Assembly: GCF_040537815.1 (NCBI RefSeq)
Contig: NZ_JBEWSZ010000001.1
Location: 1,178,001-1,242,000 of the forward strand
Length of the DNA stretch: 64,000 nt
DNA from: Mesorhizobium shangrilense
Lineage (GTDB): Bacteria > Pseudomonadota > Alphaproteobacteria > Rhizobiales > Rhizobiaceae
Direction of reading: 5' to 3'
Part shown: in pieces, positions 1-8,527 of the stretch
How positions within the stretch are numbered: position 1 is the stretch's first letter
How the letters are laid out: the number at the start of each line of letters is the position of its first letter
Notes under the pieces: generated by a model
The model's input: the letters and a program-made list of their open reading frames with translations, nothing else
The model's database searches: none
What the model was told of the DNA's origin: nothing
Program-made: the position numbers and the translations under genes

Positions 1-2
1 AA

Positions 3-1190
3 ATGAACGAGCACCCAACCGGTTTCGATCACGACTATCTCGCCGAGGCGGCAACGCTTCTGGCTCACGACGAGCCGTTTCCGGGTGGCGCGGTGGTGCC
101 GCCGATCTACCAGACCTCGCTGTTCACCTTTGCCAACTATGCCGAGATGGCCGACACATTCGCCGGCAAACGACGCCAGCCGATCTATTCGCGCGGCGAC
201 AATCCGACGGTGATGGAGTTCGAGAGCCGCGTGGCGGCGCTTGAGGGTGCCGAAGCCGCGCGCGGCTTTTCCAGCGGCATGGCGGCCATCAGCGCCACCG
301 TGCTCGCGTTCGTCGGGGCGGGTGAGCGGATAGTGGCGGTGCGCAATTGCTACGGCGATGCCTACCGGCTGTTCGAGCGGTTGCTGCCGCGGATGAACAT
401 CAAGGTCGACTATGTCGACGGCTCGGACCCGGATGCGGTCGCGGCGGCACTTCCCGGCGCAAAGCTGCTCTATCTCGAAAGCCCGACCTCGATGATGTTC
501 GAGCTTCAGGACCTGCCTCATCTGACCCGGTTGGCGAAGGAACAGGGCATCATCACCACGATCGATAATTCCTGGGCGACGCCGGTTTTCCAGAAGCCGA
601 TCCTGCACGGCGTGGACCTGGTCCTTCACTCGGCGTCGAAATATCTCGGCGGCCATAGTGATACGGTCGCCGGCGTCGTGGCGGGTTCATCGGCTCATAT
701 CAAGCATATCAACGAGCAGACCTATTCCTTTCTTGGCGGCAAGCTTTCTCCCTTCGAGGCCTGGCTCCTGTTGCGCGGGCTGCGCACGCTGCCGCTGCGA
801 TTGCCACACCACATGAAGAGCGGCCTGACCATCGCCGAACGGCTGAAGGCGCATGGCAATGTGGAGCGGGTCAACCATCCCGTCTATTCGAACCATCCTG
901 GCAAGGCCACGCTTGCCGGCTATGCGGGCCTGTTCTCGTTCGAGGTGACCGAAGATATCGACATCCCCGTCTTCGTCGATGCGCTGAAATATTTCCGCAT
1001 CGGCGTCAGCTGGGGTGGGCATGAGAGCCTTGTCGTCCCTGCCAAGGCGTCGCTCGAGCAGACGCCGGGCGTGAATTCGATGGCGCGCTTCGGCGTCAGC
1101 CCCCGAACCATCCGCTTCAATGTCGGATTGGAAAATGTCGAGGATCTCTGGGCGGATGTGGCCCAGGCCTTCGAAAAAGCAAAAAAATAA
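3..1190 (+). CDS. PLP-dependent cystathionine beta-lyase-like enzyme (Cys/Met metabolism family)
   Basis: Member of the Cys/Met-metabolism PLP enzyme family (fold type I), probably cleaving or forming C-S bonds in sulfur amino acids. The family signature SASKYLGGHSD is present, and its lysine (residue 213) is the expected Schiff-base residue for PLP. YSRGDNPT near residue 63 is the usual N-terminal substrate/PLP loop, and SSGMAAIS near residue 90 binds the cofactor phosphate. At 395 residues it has the usual family length. The first ATG is at base 3, so the ribosome binding site cannot be seen and an earlier start is possible. A sugar-type ABC importer follows after a short gap and is probably co-transcribed. 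The exact substrate (cystathionine or another thioether) cannot be read from the sequence. Confidence 0.85.
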   Translation: MNEHPTGFDHDYLAEAATLLAHDEPFPGGAVVPPIYQTSLFTFANYAEMADTFAGKRRQPIYSRGDNPTVMEFESRVAALEGAEAARGFSSGMAAISATVLAFVGAGERIVAVRNCYGDAYRLFERLLPRMNIKVDYVDGSDPDAVAAALPGAKLLYLESPTSMMFELQDLPHLTRLAKEQGIITTIDNSWATPVFQKPILHGVDLVLHSASKYLGGHSDTVAGVVAGSSAHIKHINEQTYSFLGGKLSPFEAWLLLRGLRTLPLRLPHHMKSGLTIAERLKAHGNVERVNHPVYSNHPGKATLAGYAGLFSFEVTEDIDIPVFVDALKYFRIGVSWGGHESLVVPAKASLEQTPGVNSMARFGVSPRTIRFNVGLENVEDLWADVAQAFEKAKK

Positions 1191-1223
1191 CTGGAGCAGC
1201 AAACTGAAATGGGAGTGTTCAAG

Positions 1224-2501
1224 ATGAAACGACTGAGCGTGATGCTTGCAGCGGCCGCGGGCCTGGCGATCTCCGCCGGAACCGCGATGGCGGATACGAC
1301 CCTCAAGATGGTCGAGGTGATCACCAGCCCGCCGCGCACGGAATTCCTGAAAAAACAGATCGCCGAGTTCGAGGCGGCCAATCCGGGCGTCAAGGTCGAT
1401 CTGGTCTCGCTGCCCTGGGGGCAGGCTTTCGAGAAATTCCTCACCATGGTGCAGGCCGGCGATACGCCTGACGTGGTCGAGATGCCGGAGCGCTGGATGG
1501 GCCTTTACGCCAACAATGGCCAGCTCGAGGATCTCGGTCCCTACATGGCCAAATGGGCTGACGCCAAGACGCTGGGCGAGCGGGCCAAGGAGTTCGGTTC
1601 CACCGTCAACAACACGCAGTACATGATCCCCTATGGCTACTACGTGAACGCGCTGTTCTGGAACAAGAAACTGTTCAAGCAGGCTGGTCTCGACGGTCCG
1701 CCCGCGACGCTCGATGAATTCATCGCGGACGCCAAAAAGATTTCGGCACTGCCGGGCAAATATGGCTACTGCCTGCGCGGCGGCCCCGGCGGCTTCAACG
1801 GAATGCACATGTTCATGAACATCGCGGACGGGAAGGGCGGCTACTTCAACGCCGACGGCACGTCGACCATGAACGATCCGGGATCGGTCAAGGGCCTTCA
1901 GATGCTGGCCGACATGTACAAGGACGGCCTTGCGCCGAAGGATGCCGTCAGCTGGGGCTTCAACGAAACCGTCACCGGTTTCTATTCGGGCACCTGCGCC
2001 ATGATCAACCAGGATCCGGATGCGTTGCTCGGCATTGCCGACAAGATGAGCGCTGATGATTTTGCCGTGGCGCCGATGCCGGTTGGGCCAACGGGCAAGT
2101 CGTTCCCGACGCTGGGCTATGGCGGCTGGGCAATGTTCGCCAATTCGCAGCACAAGGACGACGCCTGGAAGCTGATGGCGACCCTTTTGTCCCCTAAGGA
2201 CAATCTTGATTGGGCCAAGGAAGTTGGTGTCATTCCGATCCACAATGGCGCCGATCAGGACGCGCACTTCAAGACCGAGCAGTTCAAGGGCTGGTTCGAG
2301 GAACTGAGCGACCCCAGCAAATACGAAATGGTGACGCCGCCGACCCACCTGGAAAATCTCGGCAACTTCGTCGACCAGGTCGCGATCAAGAACTTCCAGG
2401 AAGTTCTGCTTGGCCAGAAGACGGCCAAGGACGTTGCCGACGAATGGGCTGCTTTCCTGACCAAGGAGCAGCAGGACTGGATGGCCAAGAACAAGAAGTA
2501 G
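1224..2501 (+). CDS. ABC transporter sugar-type substrate-binding protein
   Basis: Periplasmic solute-binding protein of the family 1 extracellular binding proteins (MalE/UgpB type). Residues 1-23 form a clear signal peptide with an AMA cleavage site before DTTLK. The body has the usual binding-protein layout: an early PGVKVDLVSLPWG segment, a GDTPDVVEMPERW segment, and a late GYGGWAMFANSQHKDDAWKL segment typical of carbohydrate binders. An upstream ATG at 1209 is in frame. I prefer 1224 because GGGAG lies 8 bases before it and the signal peptide then starts directly. Two hairpin elements separate it from the permease genes downstream, which could allow it to be expressed more strongly than them. 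The ligand is unknown. Confidence 0.9.
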   Translation: MKRLSVMLAAAAGLAISAGTAMADTTLKMVEVITSPPRTEFLKKQIAEFEAANPGVKVDLVSLPWGQAFEKFLTMVQAGDTPDVVEMPERWMGLYANNGQLEDLGPYMAKWADAKTLGERAKEFGSTVNNTQYMIPYGYYVNALFWNKKLFKQAGLDGPPATLDEFIADAKKISALPGKYGYCLRGGPGGFNGMHMFMNIADGKGGYFNADGTSTMNDPGSVKGLQMLADMYKDGLAPKDAVSWGFNETVTGFYSGTCAMINQDPDALLGIADKMSADDFAVAPMPVGPTGKSFPTLGYGGWAMFANSQHKDDAWKLMATLLSPKDNLDWAKEVGVIPIHNGADQDAHFKTEQFKGWFEELSDPSKYEMVTPPTHLENLGNFVDQVAIKNFQEVLLGQKTAKDVADEWAAFLTKEQQDWMAKNKK

Positions 2502-2511
2502 GGCGCCTCTT

Positions 2512-2551
2512 CCTTCTCCCCGTTTGCGGGGAGAAGGTGGCCCGAAGGGCC
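2512..2551. repeat. Palindromic intergenic repeat of rhizobial type
   Basis: Two adjacent hairpins. The first is a perfect 11-bp stem (CCTTCTCCCCG / CGGGGAGAAGG, 2512-2522 and 2527-2537) with a 4-base loop. The second is a 5-bp GGCCC / GGGCC stem at 2539-2551, followed by GGATGAGGG. This matches the general form of a dispersed intergenic palindrome I recall as common in Mesorhizobium. It sits just after the binding-protein stop codon, where it may stabilise or terminate part of the transcript. Confidence 0.7.
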
Positions 2552-2635
2552 GGATGAGGGCGGCGTCAGCACCCCAAGGTTCGCGCTGCCCCCATCCGCC
2601 CGCAGGCATCCTGCCCCCTTCGCAGCCGCTCCGGG

Positions 2636-2661
2636 CGAAAAGCCAGGCAGTTGGCTTTTCG
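2636..2661. repeat. Inverted repeat (10-bp stem) in the binding protein-permease gap
   Basis: Perfect inverted repeat CGAAAAGCCA / TGGCTTTTCG with a 6-base loop, between the substrate-binding protein gene and the first permease gene. No T-run follows on the plus strand, so it is not a textbook terminator. Confidence 0.6.
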
Positions 2662-2746
2662 GGCGATGCGCGGACCACGCCTCACCCGTGACCCGGGAAG
2701 GGCGCTGTCGCCTACGCGGCATTCACCTCTCAACGTAGAGCTATCC

Positions 2747-3673
2747 ATGACCTATGCCGTCCCCGAAATACGATCCGCCGGCGCCTCGCGCCGCAAGCGG
2801 CTGTCCTATGCGGCGGTCGAGCCATGGCTTTATCTCAGCCCGGCGATCGTGCTTCTGATCGTCGTTCTGGTGGTGCCGCTCATCATCGGCATCAGCTATT
2901 CGTTCCGCAAATTCTCTGCTTTCAAATCCGAATTTGTCGGCCTTGGCCAATACCACGCCATGCTGTCCGACGCGGTGCTGGGGCAGGCGCTTGTCAACAC
3001 GCTGTGGTGGACGGTCGCCAGTCTTTTCTTCCAGTTTTTCCTGGGCCTCGGCCTGGCGCTGCTGCTCGACAAACCGTTCATCGGACGCAAGCTCGTTCAG
3101 GCGGTGGTCTTCCTGCCCTGGGCGGTGCCATCCTTCCTGTCGGGCCTGACCTGGGCATGGCTGTTCAATCCCATCATCGGGCCGCTGCCGCACTGGCTTT
3201 TCGTATTGGGGCTCAGGTCTGATCCGTCCACCAGTATCCTGTCCGATCCCGCCACCGCCATGTGGGGGCCGATCATCGCCAACATCTGGTTCGGCATCCC
3301 GTTCTTCGCCATCACGCTGCTCGCTGCACTGAAGTCGATCCCCGCGGAATTGCATGAGGCGGCGGCGATCGACGGCGCCTCGCCATGGCAGCGCTTCAGC
3401 AAGGTGACGCTGCCATTCCTGGCGCCGACCATCGTCATCACCGTCATGCTGCGCACAATCTGGATCGCCACCTTCGCCGACCTGATCTTCGTGATGACGG
3501 GAGGCGGTCCCGCCGGCTCGACCAACACTGTGCCGGTTTACGTCTACGTCAGCGCCTTCAAGTCGCTAGACAAGGGGTACGCTTCGGCGGTGGCGGTGCT
3601 GCTGCTCGCGCTGCTCATTGTCTATGCTATCGCGCTGATCGGTATCCGGCGCTCGCTTGTGAGGCATGTCTGA
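2747..3673 (+). CDS. ABC transporter permease, sugar type (MalF/UgpA-like)
   Basis: First inner-membrane permease of the importer, about 308 residues with six predicted membrane segments; the first is near residues 24-44. The inner-membrane EAA loop that docks the ATPase reads ELHEAAAIDGASPWQRFSKV in the last third. I chose the ATG at 2747, giving MTYAVPEIRSAG. The longer open frame from 2651 runs through the intergenic hairpins and has no homology-like character. The stop overlaps the start of the next permease gene by one base, consistent with translational coupling. Together with the genes on both sides this makes a four-gene importer. Confidence 0.92.
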   Translation: MTYAVPEIRSAGASRRKRLSYAAVEPWLYLSPAIVLLIVVLVVPLIIGISYSFRKFSAFKSEFVGLGQYHAMLSDAVLGQALVNTLWWTVASLFFQFFLGLGLALLLDKPFIGRKLVQAVVFLPWAVPSFLSGLTWAWLFNPIIGPLPHWLFVLGLRSDPSTSILSDPATAMWGPIIANIWFGIPFFAITLLAALKSIPAELHEAAAIDGASPWQRFSKVTLPFLAPTIVITVMLRTIWIATFADLIFVMTGGGPAGSTNTVPVYVYVSAFKSLDKGYASAVAVLLLALLIVYAIALIGIRRSLVRHV

Positions 3674-4521
3674 TGATCGCTGGACGCTCCACCTCTTCGC
3701 GCATCGTCGGCGGCATCGGCCTCTATGGCGCCATTGCGGCCTATATGATCTTCGCGCTGTTCCCGATCTTCTGGACGCTGAAGATATCGGTCACGCCGGA
3801 ACGGTTGCTCTATTCAGAGGGCATCACCTTGTGGCCCTCGCAGACGACGTTCCAGAATTTCTACACGGTTCTGGAAGCCTCTGATTTCCCTCGCTATTTC
3901 CTGAACAGCGTGATCGTTTCGGTGGCGACGGCGGCACTGGTGACCGTGATCGCCACGCTCGCCGGCTATGCCATGTCGCGCTTCACCTTCCGCGGCAAGG
4001 CGGCGCTCGCCATCATGCTGCTTCTGACCCAGACCTTCCCGCTGGTGATGGTCATTCCGCCGATCTACCGCGTCATGGGCGAGCTTGGCCTCACCAACAG
4101 CCTGATCGGGCTGATCATCATCTACACCGCCTTCAACACCGCCTTTGCCACCTTCCTGATGCAGTCTTTCTTCGACGGCATCCCGAAGGATCTTGAAGAG
4201 GCGGCGATGATCGACGGCTGCACGCGTGCCCAGGCAATGCGCAAGGTGATCGTGCCGCTGACGCTGCCCGGCATGGGCGCGACGCTTGGCTTCGTCTTCA
4301 CCGCCGCGTGGAGCGAGCTGCTGTTCGCGCTGATGCTGATCTCCAGCGACGACAAGAAGACCTTCGCGGTTGGCCTGCTCACCTATATCGGCAAGTTCGC
4401 CGTCGATTGGGGACAGATGATGGCTGCGTCCATCCTGGCGCTGATCCCGGTCTGCATCTTCTTCGCCTTCCTGCAACGCTATCTCGTGACCGGCCTTACC
4501 GCCGGCGCGGTCAAAGGATAA
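3673..4521 (+). CDS. ABC transporter permease, sugar type (MalG/UgpE-like)
   Basis: Second permease of the importer, about 282 residues. It has a membrane segment near residues 13-35 and five more downstream. The EAA loop reads DLEEAAMIDGCTRAQAMRKV. The start ATG shares one base with the stop of the upstream permease gene (TGATG arrangement), which fixes the start well; the open frame extending further upstream is only overlap. MalF- and MalG-type permeases form the heterodimeric channel. The ATPase gene begins 3 bases after this stop. Confidence 0.93.
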   Translation: MIAGRSTSSRIVGGIGLYGAIAAYMIFALFPIFWTLKISVTPERLLYSEGITLWPSQTTFQNFYTVLEASDFPRYFLNSVIVSVATAALVTVIATLAGYAMSRFTFRGKAALAIMLLLTQTFPLVMVIPPIYRVMGELGLTNSLIGLIIIYTAFNTAFATFLMQSFFDGIPKDLEEAAMIDGCTRAQAMRKVIVPLTLPGMGATLGFVFTAAWSELLFALMLISSDDKKTFAVGLLTYIGKFAVDWGQMMAASILALIPVCIFFAFLQRYLVTGLTAGAVKG

Positions 4522-4524
4522 TCG

Positions 4525-5592
4525 ATGGCTTCCGTTACACTGCAAAAAGTCGCGAAGAACTACGGTTCGGTACGGATCCTTCACGGTGTCGACCTCGAGA
4601 TTGCAGACGGCGAGTTCGTCGTGCTGGTCGGCCCGTCCGGCTGCGGGAAATCGACCCTGCTGCGCATGATCGCCGGTCTTGAAGAGGTCTCGGACGGCGA
4701 AATCCGCATCGGCGAGCGGCTGGTCAACGACGTTGCGCCCAAGGATCGCGACATCGCCATGGTGTTCCAGTCCTACGCGCTCTACCCGCATATGGACGTT
4801 TCGTCGAACATGGGCTTCAGCCTGCTCTTGAAGAAGGCGGAGAAGGCGACGATCGACAAGCGCGTCGGCAGCGCGGCCAGCCGGCTGGGCCTCGATACCT
4901 TCCTGCAGCGCCTGCCGCGCCAGCTTTCCGGCGGCCAGCGCCAGCGCGTCGCCATGGGCCGCGCCATCGTGCGCGATCCGAAGGTCTTCCTGTTCGATGA
5001 GCCGCTGTCCAATCTCGATGCCAAGCTGCGCGTCCATATGCGGGCCGAGATCAAGGCATTGCACCAGCAATTGAAGACCACCTCGGTCTACGTCACACAC
5101 GACCAGATCGAAGCGATGACCATGGCCGACCGCATCGTCGTCATGCATGACGGCTTCGTTCAGCAGGTCGGCGCGCCGCTGGAGCTTTACGATCGGCCGG
5201 TCAACATATTCGTCGCCGGCTTCATCGGCTCGCCCGGCATGAATTTCCTGCCGGCGACGGTGCGCAAGGACGGCAAGACGAGCGCGGTGCTGGCCGACGG
5301 CCAGGCGCTCTCACTGCCCGATGGATTGCCATTGAAGGACGGCGACGCACTGACCATCGGGCTGCGGCCGGAGCATATCCATCTGACCGAGGACGGGTCG
5401 CTCAAGGCGGAGGTCGAGGTGGTCGAACCGCTTGGCCTGTCGACGCAGTTCTACGTCAAGCTTGCCAACCAGCAGGTTTGCGTCTTCGCCATGGGGCGCA
5501 GCAATGTGAGGCCAGGCGACATGGTGCGGCTATCGGCTGATCCAGCGGCGCTTCACCTGTTCGACCCCAAGAGCGGCGATCGCATCGGGTAG
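4525..5592 (+). CDS. ABC transporter ATP-binding protein, sugar type (UgpC/MalK-like)
   Basis: ATPase of the importer, 355 residues. The Walker A motif is GPSGCGKST (about residues 37-45), the Q-loop follows in MVFQSYALYPHM, the signature is LSGGQRQRVAMGRA, Walker B is VFLFDEPLSNLDA, and the switch histidine is in YVTHDQIEAM. The C-terminal third is the regulatory TOBE/OB-fold region typical of MalK-class ATPases (GLRPEHIHL). Such ATPases drive uptake of sugars, polyols or glycerol-phosphate compounds. No terminator is evident after the stop. Confidence 0.93.
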   Translation: MASVTLQKVAKNYGSVRILHGVDLEIADGEFVVLVGPSGCGKSTLLRMIAGLEEVSDGEIRIGERLVNDVAPKDRDIAMVFQSYALYPHMDVSSNMGFSLLLKKAEKATIDKRVGSAASRLGLDTFLQRLPRQLSGGQRQRVAMGRAIVRDPKVFLFDEPLSNLDAKLRVHMRAEIKALHQQLKTTSVYVTHDQIEAMTMADRIVVMHDGFVQQVGAPLELYDRPVNIFVAGFIGSPGMNFLPATVRKDGKTSAVLADGQALSLPDGLPLKDGDALTIGLRPEHIHLTEDGSLKAEVEVVEPLGLSTQFYVKLANQQVCVFAMGRSNVRPGDMVRLSADPAALHLFDPKSGDRIG

Positions 5593-5716
5593 GGCGGAAC
5601 CGATCAGTTGCGGTGCGAGGGTTTCAAGGCGGTGCGCCAAGGATAGGTGAGATCGCGCCAAGGTGCACCTTCAAGATAGCGGGGCTCCGTCCATGCGCGA
5701 GTGGCCGGAAGAATGT

Positions 5717-6184
5717 CTATTTGACGCTTCCAGGGCAGAGCGCCTTGAACTGGTCCAAAGCCACGTTGTAGCCGTCCGCCGAACTTCCGCCGATCGCTTC
5801 GCCATTCGAGTTCAGGAGGCGATATTCAGGTTGCGACACCGAATCGTTGGGATCGTAGTTCGGGTTGGGACCGGAAAACGTAAACCCTTCGCTATTCAAC
5901 GTGCTGAACTCTCCGGTTTTGCAGTTAGCCGAGATTGACGCGGCGAGGGGCACCTTCAATTCATCCGACACGCATCTGGGCGTGACCTTGCCGACGTAGT
6001 CGCGGCAGTACGTGACAGCGTTCGCCTTCGTGTGTTTGACATTTATGATGGCGTGGGACGTGCCTATATTCGACTTGCTCACCACCGTCACCTCCATGCC
6101 GGCGCGGGAGCCGTAGCCAAGGGTTTCGCCGTGGGCGACGGTAGCGGATGCGGCGCATAAATAAAGCGCGGCCAGTATTCTCAT
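5717..6184 (-). CDS. Small exported protein of unknown function
   Basis: Unrecognised protein of about 155 residues. The start at 6184 gives a signal peptide, MRILAALYLCAASATVAHG. The mature part has four cysteines (in YCRDY, PRCVSD, NCKTG and ALCPG), which would allow two disulfides in the periplasm. Short DNPN/NYDPNDS-like stretches and an acidic-polar composition suggest a small beta-rich domain. A longer frame starts upstream at 6238 but would bury the signal peptide. The gene stands alone between the ABC importer and rpmG, on the opposite strand to the importer. No function is proposed. Confidence 0.6.
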   Translation of the reverse strand: MRILAALYLCAASATVAHGETLGYGSRAGMEVTVVSKSNIGTSHAIINVKHTKANAVTYCRDYVGKVTPRCVSDELKVPLAASISANCKTGEFSTLNSEGFTFSGPNPNYDPNDSVSQPEYRLLNSNGEAIGGSSADGYNVALDQFKALCPGSVK

Positions 6185-6351
6185 GTCGTTGCCCCCGTTT
6201 CCTCGACCGGCAACAAACGCAACAACCGCCCCCTCCACAAAAGCCGTGCCAAATTTGCCGGGGCTACAATGTGGCTAGCCGGGGGAAGGACTGTCGGGTA
6301 GCCGATATGGCGAGAATAGAAAAAACAATGAATTCAATAGCCTGAAAACGA

Positions 6352-6378
6352 AAAACGCCGCCCGATAGGCGGCGTTTT
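6352..6378 (-). terminator. Rho-independent terminator of rpmG
   Basis: Perfect 11-bp inverted repeat (AAAACGCCGCC / GGCGGCGTTTT) with a 5-base loop, about 20 bases past the rpmG stop. On the minus strand the stem runs into a T-run. Confidence 0.85.
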
Positions 6379-6398
6379 GGCATTCCGGGAAAACCAGA

Positions 6399-6566
6399 TT
6401 ACTTGATCTTGGTTTCCTTGAATTCGACGTGCTTCTTGGCGACCGGATCGTACTTGCGGAACGACAGCTTGTCGGTCTTGGTGCGGCTGTTCTTGCTGGT
6501 CACGTAGAAGAAACCGGTGTCAGCGGTCGACAGAAGCTTGATCTTGATGTTTGCGGCTTTGGCCAT
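6399..6566 (-). CDS. rpmG: 50S ribosomal protein L33
   Basis: The 55-residue protein starts [18 protein letters not shown] and ends [10 protein letters not shown]. It contains [16 protein letters not shown] and FRKYDP, the usual L33 landmarks. This version lacks the CxxC pairs of zinc-binding L33, as is normal for the non-zinc type. Length matches the family exactly. It is a basic large-subunit protein near the E site. It is monocistronic, with a strong terminator just downstream. Confidence 0.97.
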   Translation of the reverse strand: MAKAANIKIKLLSTADTGFFYVTSKNSRTKTDKLSFRKYDPVAKKHVEFKETKIK

Positions 6567-6669
6567 GATATCAGTCCATTAATGTTCGTGGAGTTTTGGC
6601 CGCTGGAGCACGGGCAAACACCCGGACGCGGGAAACTTGGCGCGACACATAAAGAACGTGCCTGGAAAG

Positions 6670-7212
6670 TCAAGCCCGATGGTCCTGGAACTGGTCGGCG
6701 GCGGGCGACATCGCGACGTTGATCGAGGTGTCGGCAGCCGGAAATACCTCCCGGTTTGCCTCTATCCTGGCCGGCGCGGCAGCCTTTTTCCAGTCGCCGG
6801 TGGTGTTCCACCAGCGATTCGGATTGGCGCGATCGTCCAGTCCCTTGGAGCGGCTGGCAAGGATAGGCTGGATGCGGATCGCCGGTTCCTGATAGCTATG
6901 CGCCTGGAAGATCGCTTCGACGACGCGGGCGGCCAGCGCCTGGTCGTCAGGCAATTCGAATGAAATCTCGACCGTGCCAGGGCGTCTGCGCAATTCGGTC
7001 TCCGGGCCGGCGGCAGCACCTTCAAGCGGCCTGTAGCGTTCGATACCATCAGCCGACTGGTAGGCATTGCGATCATACTTGCCCATGCGCAGCGGGGTGA
7101 TCGCGACCACCGCTTCCATGATGCGGTCGACATCGGCGGCGGGCGCCTGAAAGGTCACAAGCAGGAGTAGTGTCATGCGCAACGAAGTGGTTTCAAAGCC
7201 GCTGTCGATCAT
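6670..7212 (-). CDS. Stand-alone NIF3/YqfO C-terminal-like domain protein
   Basis: 180-residue cytoplasmic protein. The core resembles the CutA/PII-like insert domain of NIF3/YqfO proteins. Visible landmarks are GKYDRNAYQSADG, ERYRPLEGA and the terminal AHSYQEPAI (family AHPYEEPA). In this family the domain usually sits inside a two-metal NIF3 protein; here it is alone with an extra C-terminal tail of about 60 residues. The start at 7212 is supported by GAGGA about 8 bases upstream; an internal Met at 7176 is an alternative. It is separated by about 115 bases from an MFS gene on the same strand. Function unknown, possibly metal or small-ligand sensing by analogy. Confidence 0.6.
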   Translation of the reverse strand: MIDSGFETTSLRMTLLLLVTFQAPAADVDRIMEAVVAITPLRMGKYDRNAYQSADGIERYRPLEGAAAGPETELRRRPGTVEISFELPDDQALAARVVEAIFQAHSYQEPAIRIQPILASRSKGLDDRANPNRWWNTTGDWKKAAAPARIEANREVFPAADTSINVAMSPAADQFQDHRA

Positions 7213-7328
7213 TGGAGTGTCCTCAACTCAGGTGTTTTGAGGTCTCCTTATAGCCGGGAGCTCCTGACACGGTTCTGTCAGCAGCCTGTCGCCGTGTCAT
7301 CGTGAATGCGAGGCCACGCAGCCCATGC

Positions 7329-8504
7329 TCAGAGGATCTTGCGGATAAGCCTGGCGCCGACGAGCACCATATAGGCCGCGAAAAACAGACCGAGAGACCA
7401 GCCGAAGCCGGACGGTCCGAACGCATCCATGCCGATGCCTATCGCCTGCGGACCGAGCACCATGCCGACGCCGTAGCACAGCACGAAGGCGGCGTTGGCG
7501 GAGGCCAGTTCGTGGCCGGAAAGCTGGGAACCCAGATGGGCGAGGCCGATCGTGTACATGGCTGCGACGACGCCGCCCCAGACGAACAGAAGTGCCGCCA
7601 TCAGGTGCCAGTTCTGGGCGAAGAAGGGCATGAAGATCGTGCCTGCGAACCCCACAGTGGCGCAGGCAAGCAGCAGATAGCGGCGGTCGCTGACGCGGTC
7701 GCTGATCATGCCGATGGGAATCTGCAACAGCACGTTGCCGAGGCCGATCATGGTCAGGAGAAGTGCCGCGTCGGCTTCGGAATAGCCGATGCGGTTGCCA
7801 TAGACCGGGAACAGCGCGAAGCCGCCGGTCTCGACGGCGCCGAACACGAGGACGGCGGCGGTCGCCGTTGGCACCAGCCATATGTAGCGCAGGAAATTGC
7901 TGGTTTCGCCGTCCGAGACGATTGTCGGGCTCTCGTTGCGCGCCGCCAGCACCGGTATGGCTGCCAATGTCACCAATACGATGATGACGCCGAAGGGCCT
8001 GAAGCCGGAACTGCCGAGATGGGCGAAGATCCATGGCCCCGCAGCAAAGCCGAGCGACAGAACGGTGGCGTAGATACCCAGCACCAGCCCGCGCCGGTGT
8101 GGCGGCGCCGAGGTGCTGATCCAGAACTCAGACAGGATGAACAGCACCGTCAGTGCGATATGCAGCACGATGCGCAGGGGAAACCACATCCAGAAATCCG
8201 GCGCGAAATGAAAGCCGACGAAGGCCAGCGCGCCGGCGGCGATCATGCCAATCATGGTCCAGGCGACGCCGAACCGCATGGCGAGTGGCGTGGCAAGCGG
8301 AGCGCCTGCGATCGAAGCAAGGCCGGCTACGGCGGTGTTGAGGCCGATCATCGACGCTGAATGGCCGCGTGTTTCCAGGATGACGCTGAGCAGCGGCATG
8401 CCAAGGCCGATGGCAATGCCGACGACGCTGATCGACGAGATCGCCGCCACCATCGGCAGCCAGTGTACGCGTTCGTCGCCCTGTGGTTGGGTATCGACCG
8501 TCAT
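7329..8504 (-). CDS. MFS transporter
   Basis: 391-residue major facilitator with about 12 hydrophobic segments. The N-terminal half begins near residue 18 (VAAISSISVVGIAIGLGMPL). The loop between helices 2 and 3 (LAMRFGVAWTM) and the matching second-half loop (GMISDRVSDRRYLLL) fit the MFS GxxxDRxxRR pattern. Its substrate cannot be predicted; the family includes many drug and metabolite exporters. It is the last gene of a minus-strand run beginning with topA, 23 bases after the Nudix gene. Confidence 0.87.
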   Translation of the reverse strand: MTVDTQPQGDERVHWLPMVAAISSISVVGIAIGLGMPLLSVILETRGHSASMIGLNTAVAGLASIAGAPLATPLAMRFGVAWTMIGMIAAGALAFVGFHFAPDFWMWFPLRIVLHIALTVLFILSEFWISTSAPPHRRGLVLGIYATVLSLGFAAGPWIFAHLGSSGFRPFGVIIVLVTLAAIPVLAARNESPTIVSDGETSNFLRYIWLVPTATAAVLVFGAVETGGFALFPVYGNRIGYSEADAALLLTMIGLGNVLLQIPIGMISDRVSDRRYLLLACATVGFAGTIFMPFFAQNWHLMAALLFVWGGVVAAMYTIGLAHLGSQLSGHELASANAAFVLCYGVGMVLGPQAIGIGMDAFGPSGFGWSLGLFFAAYMVLVGARLIRKIL

Positions 8505-8527
8505 GTGATGTCTGAATACTCGATGTT

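Noticed and set aside
687..2678. 663-codon minus-strand open frame
   Set aside because: Lies opposite the PLP lyase and binding-protein genes. Composition is His/Arg/Gly-rich as expected from the complement of high-GC coding DNA, with no domain.
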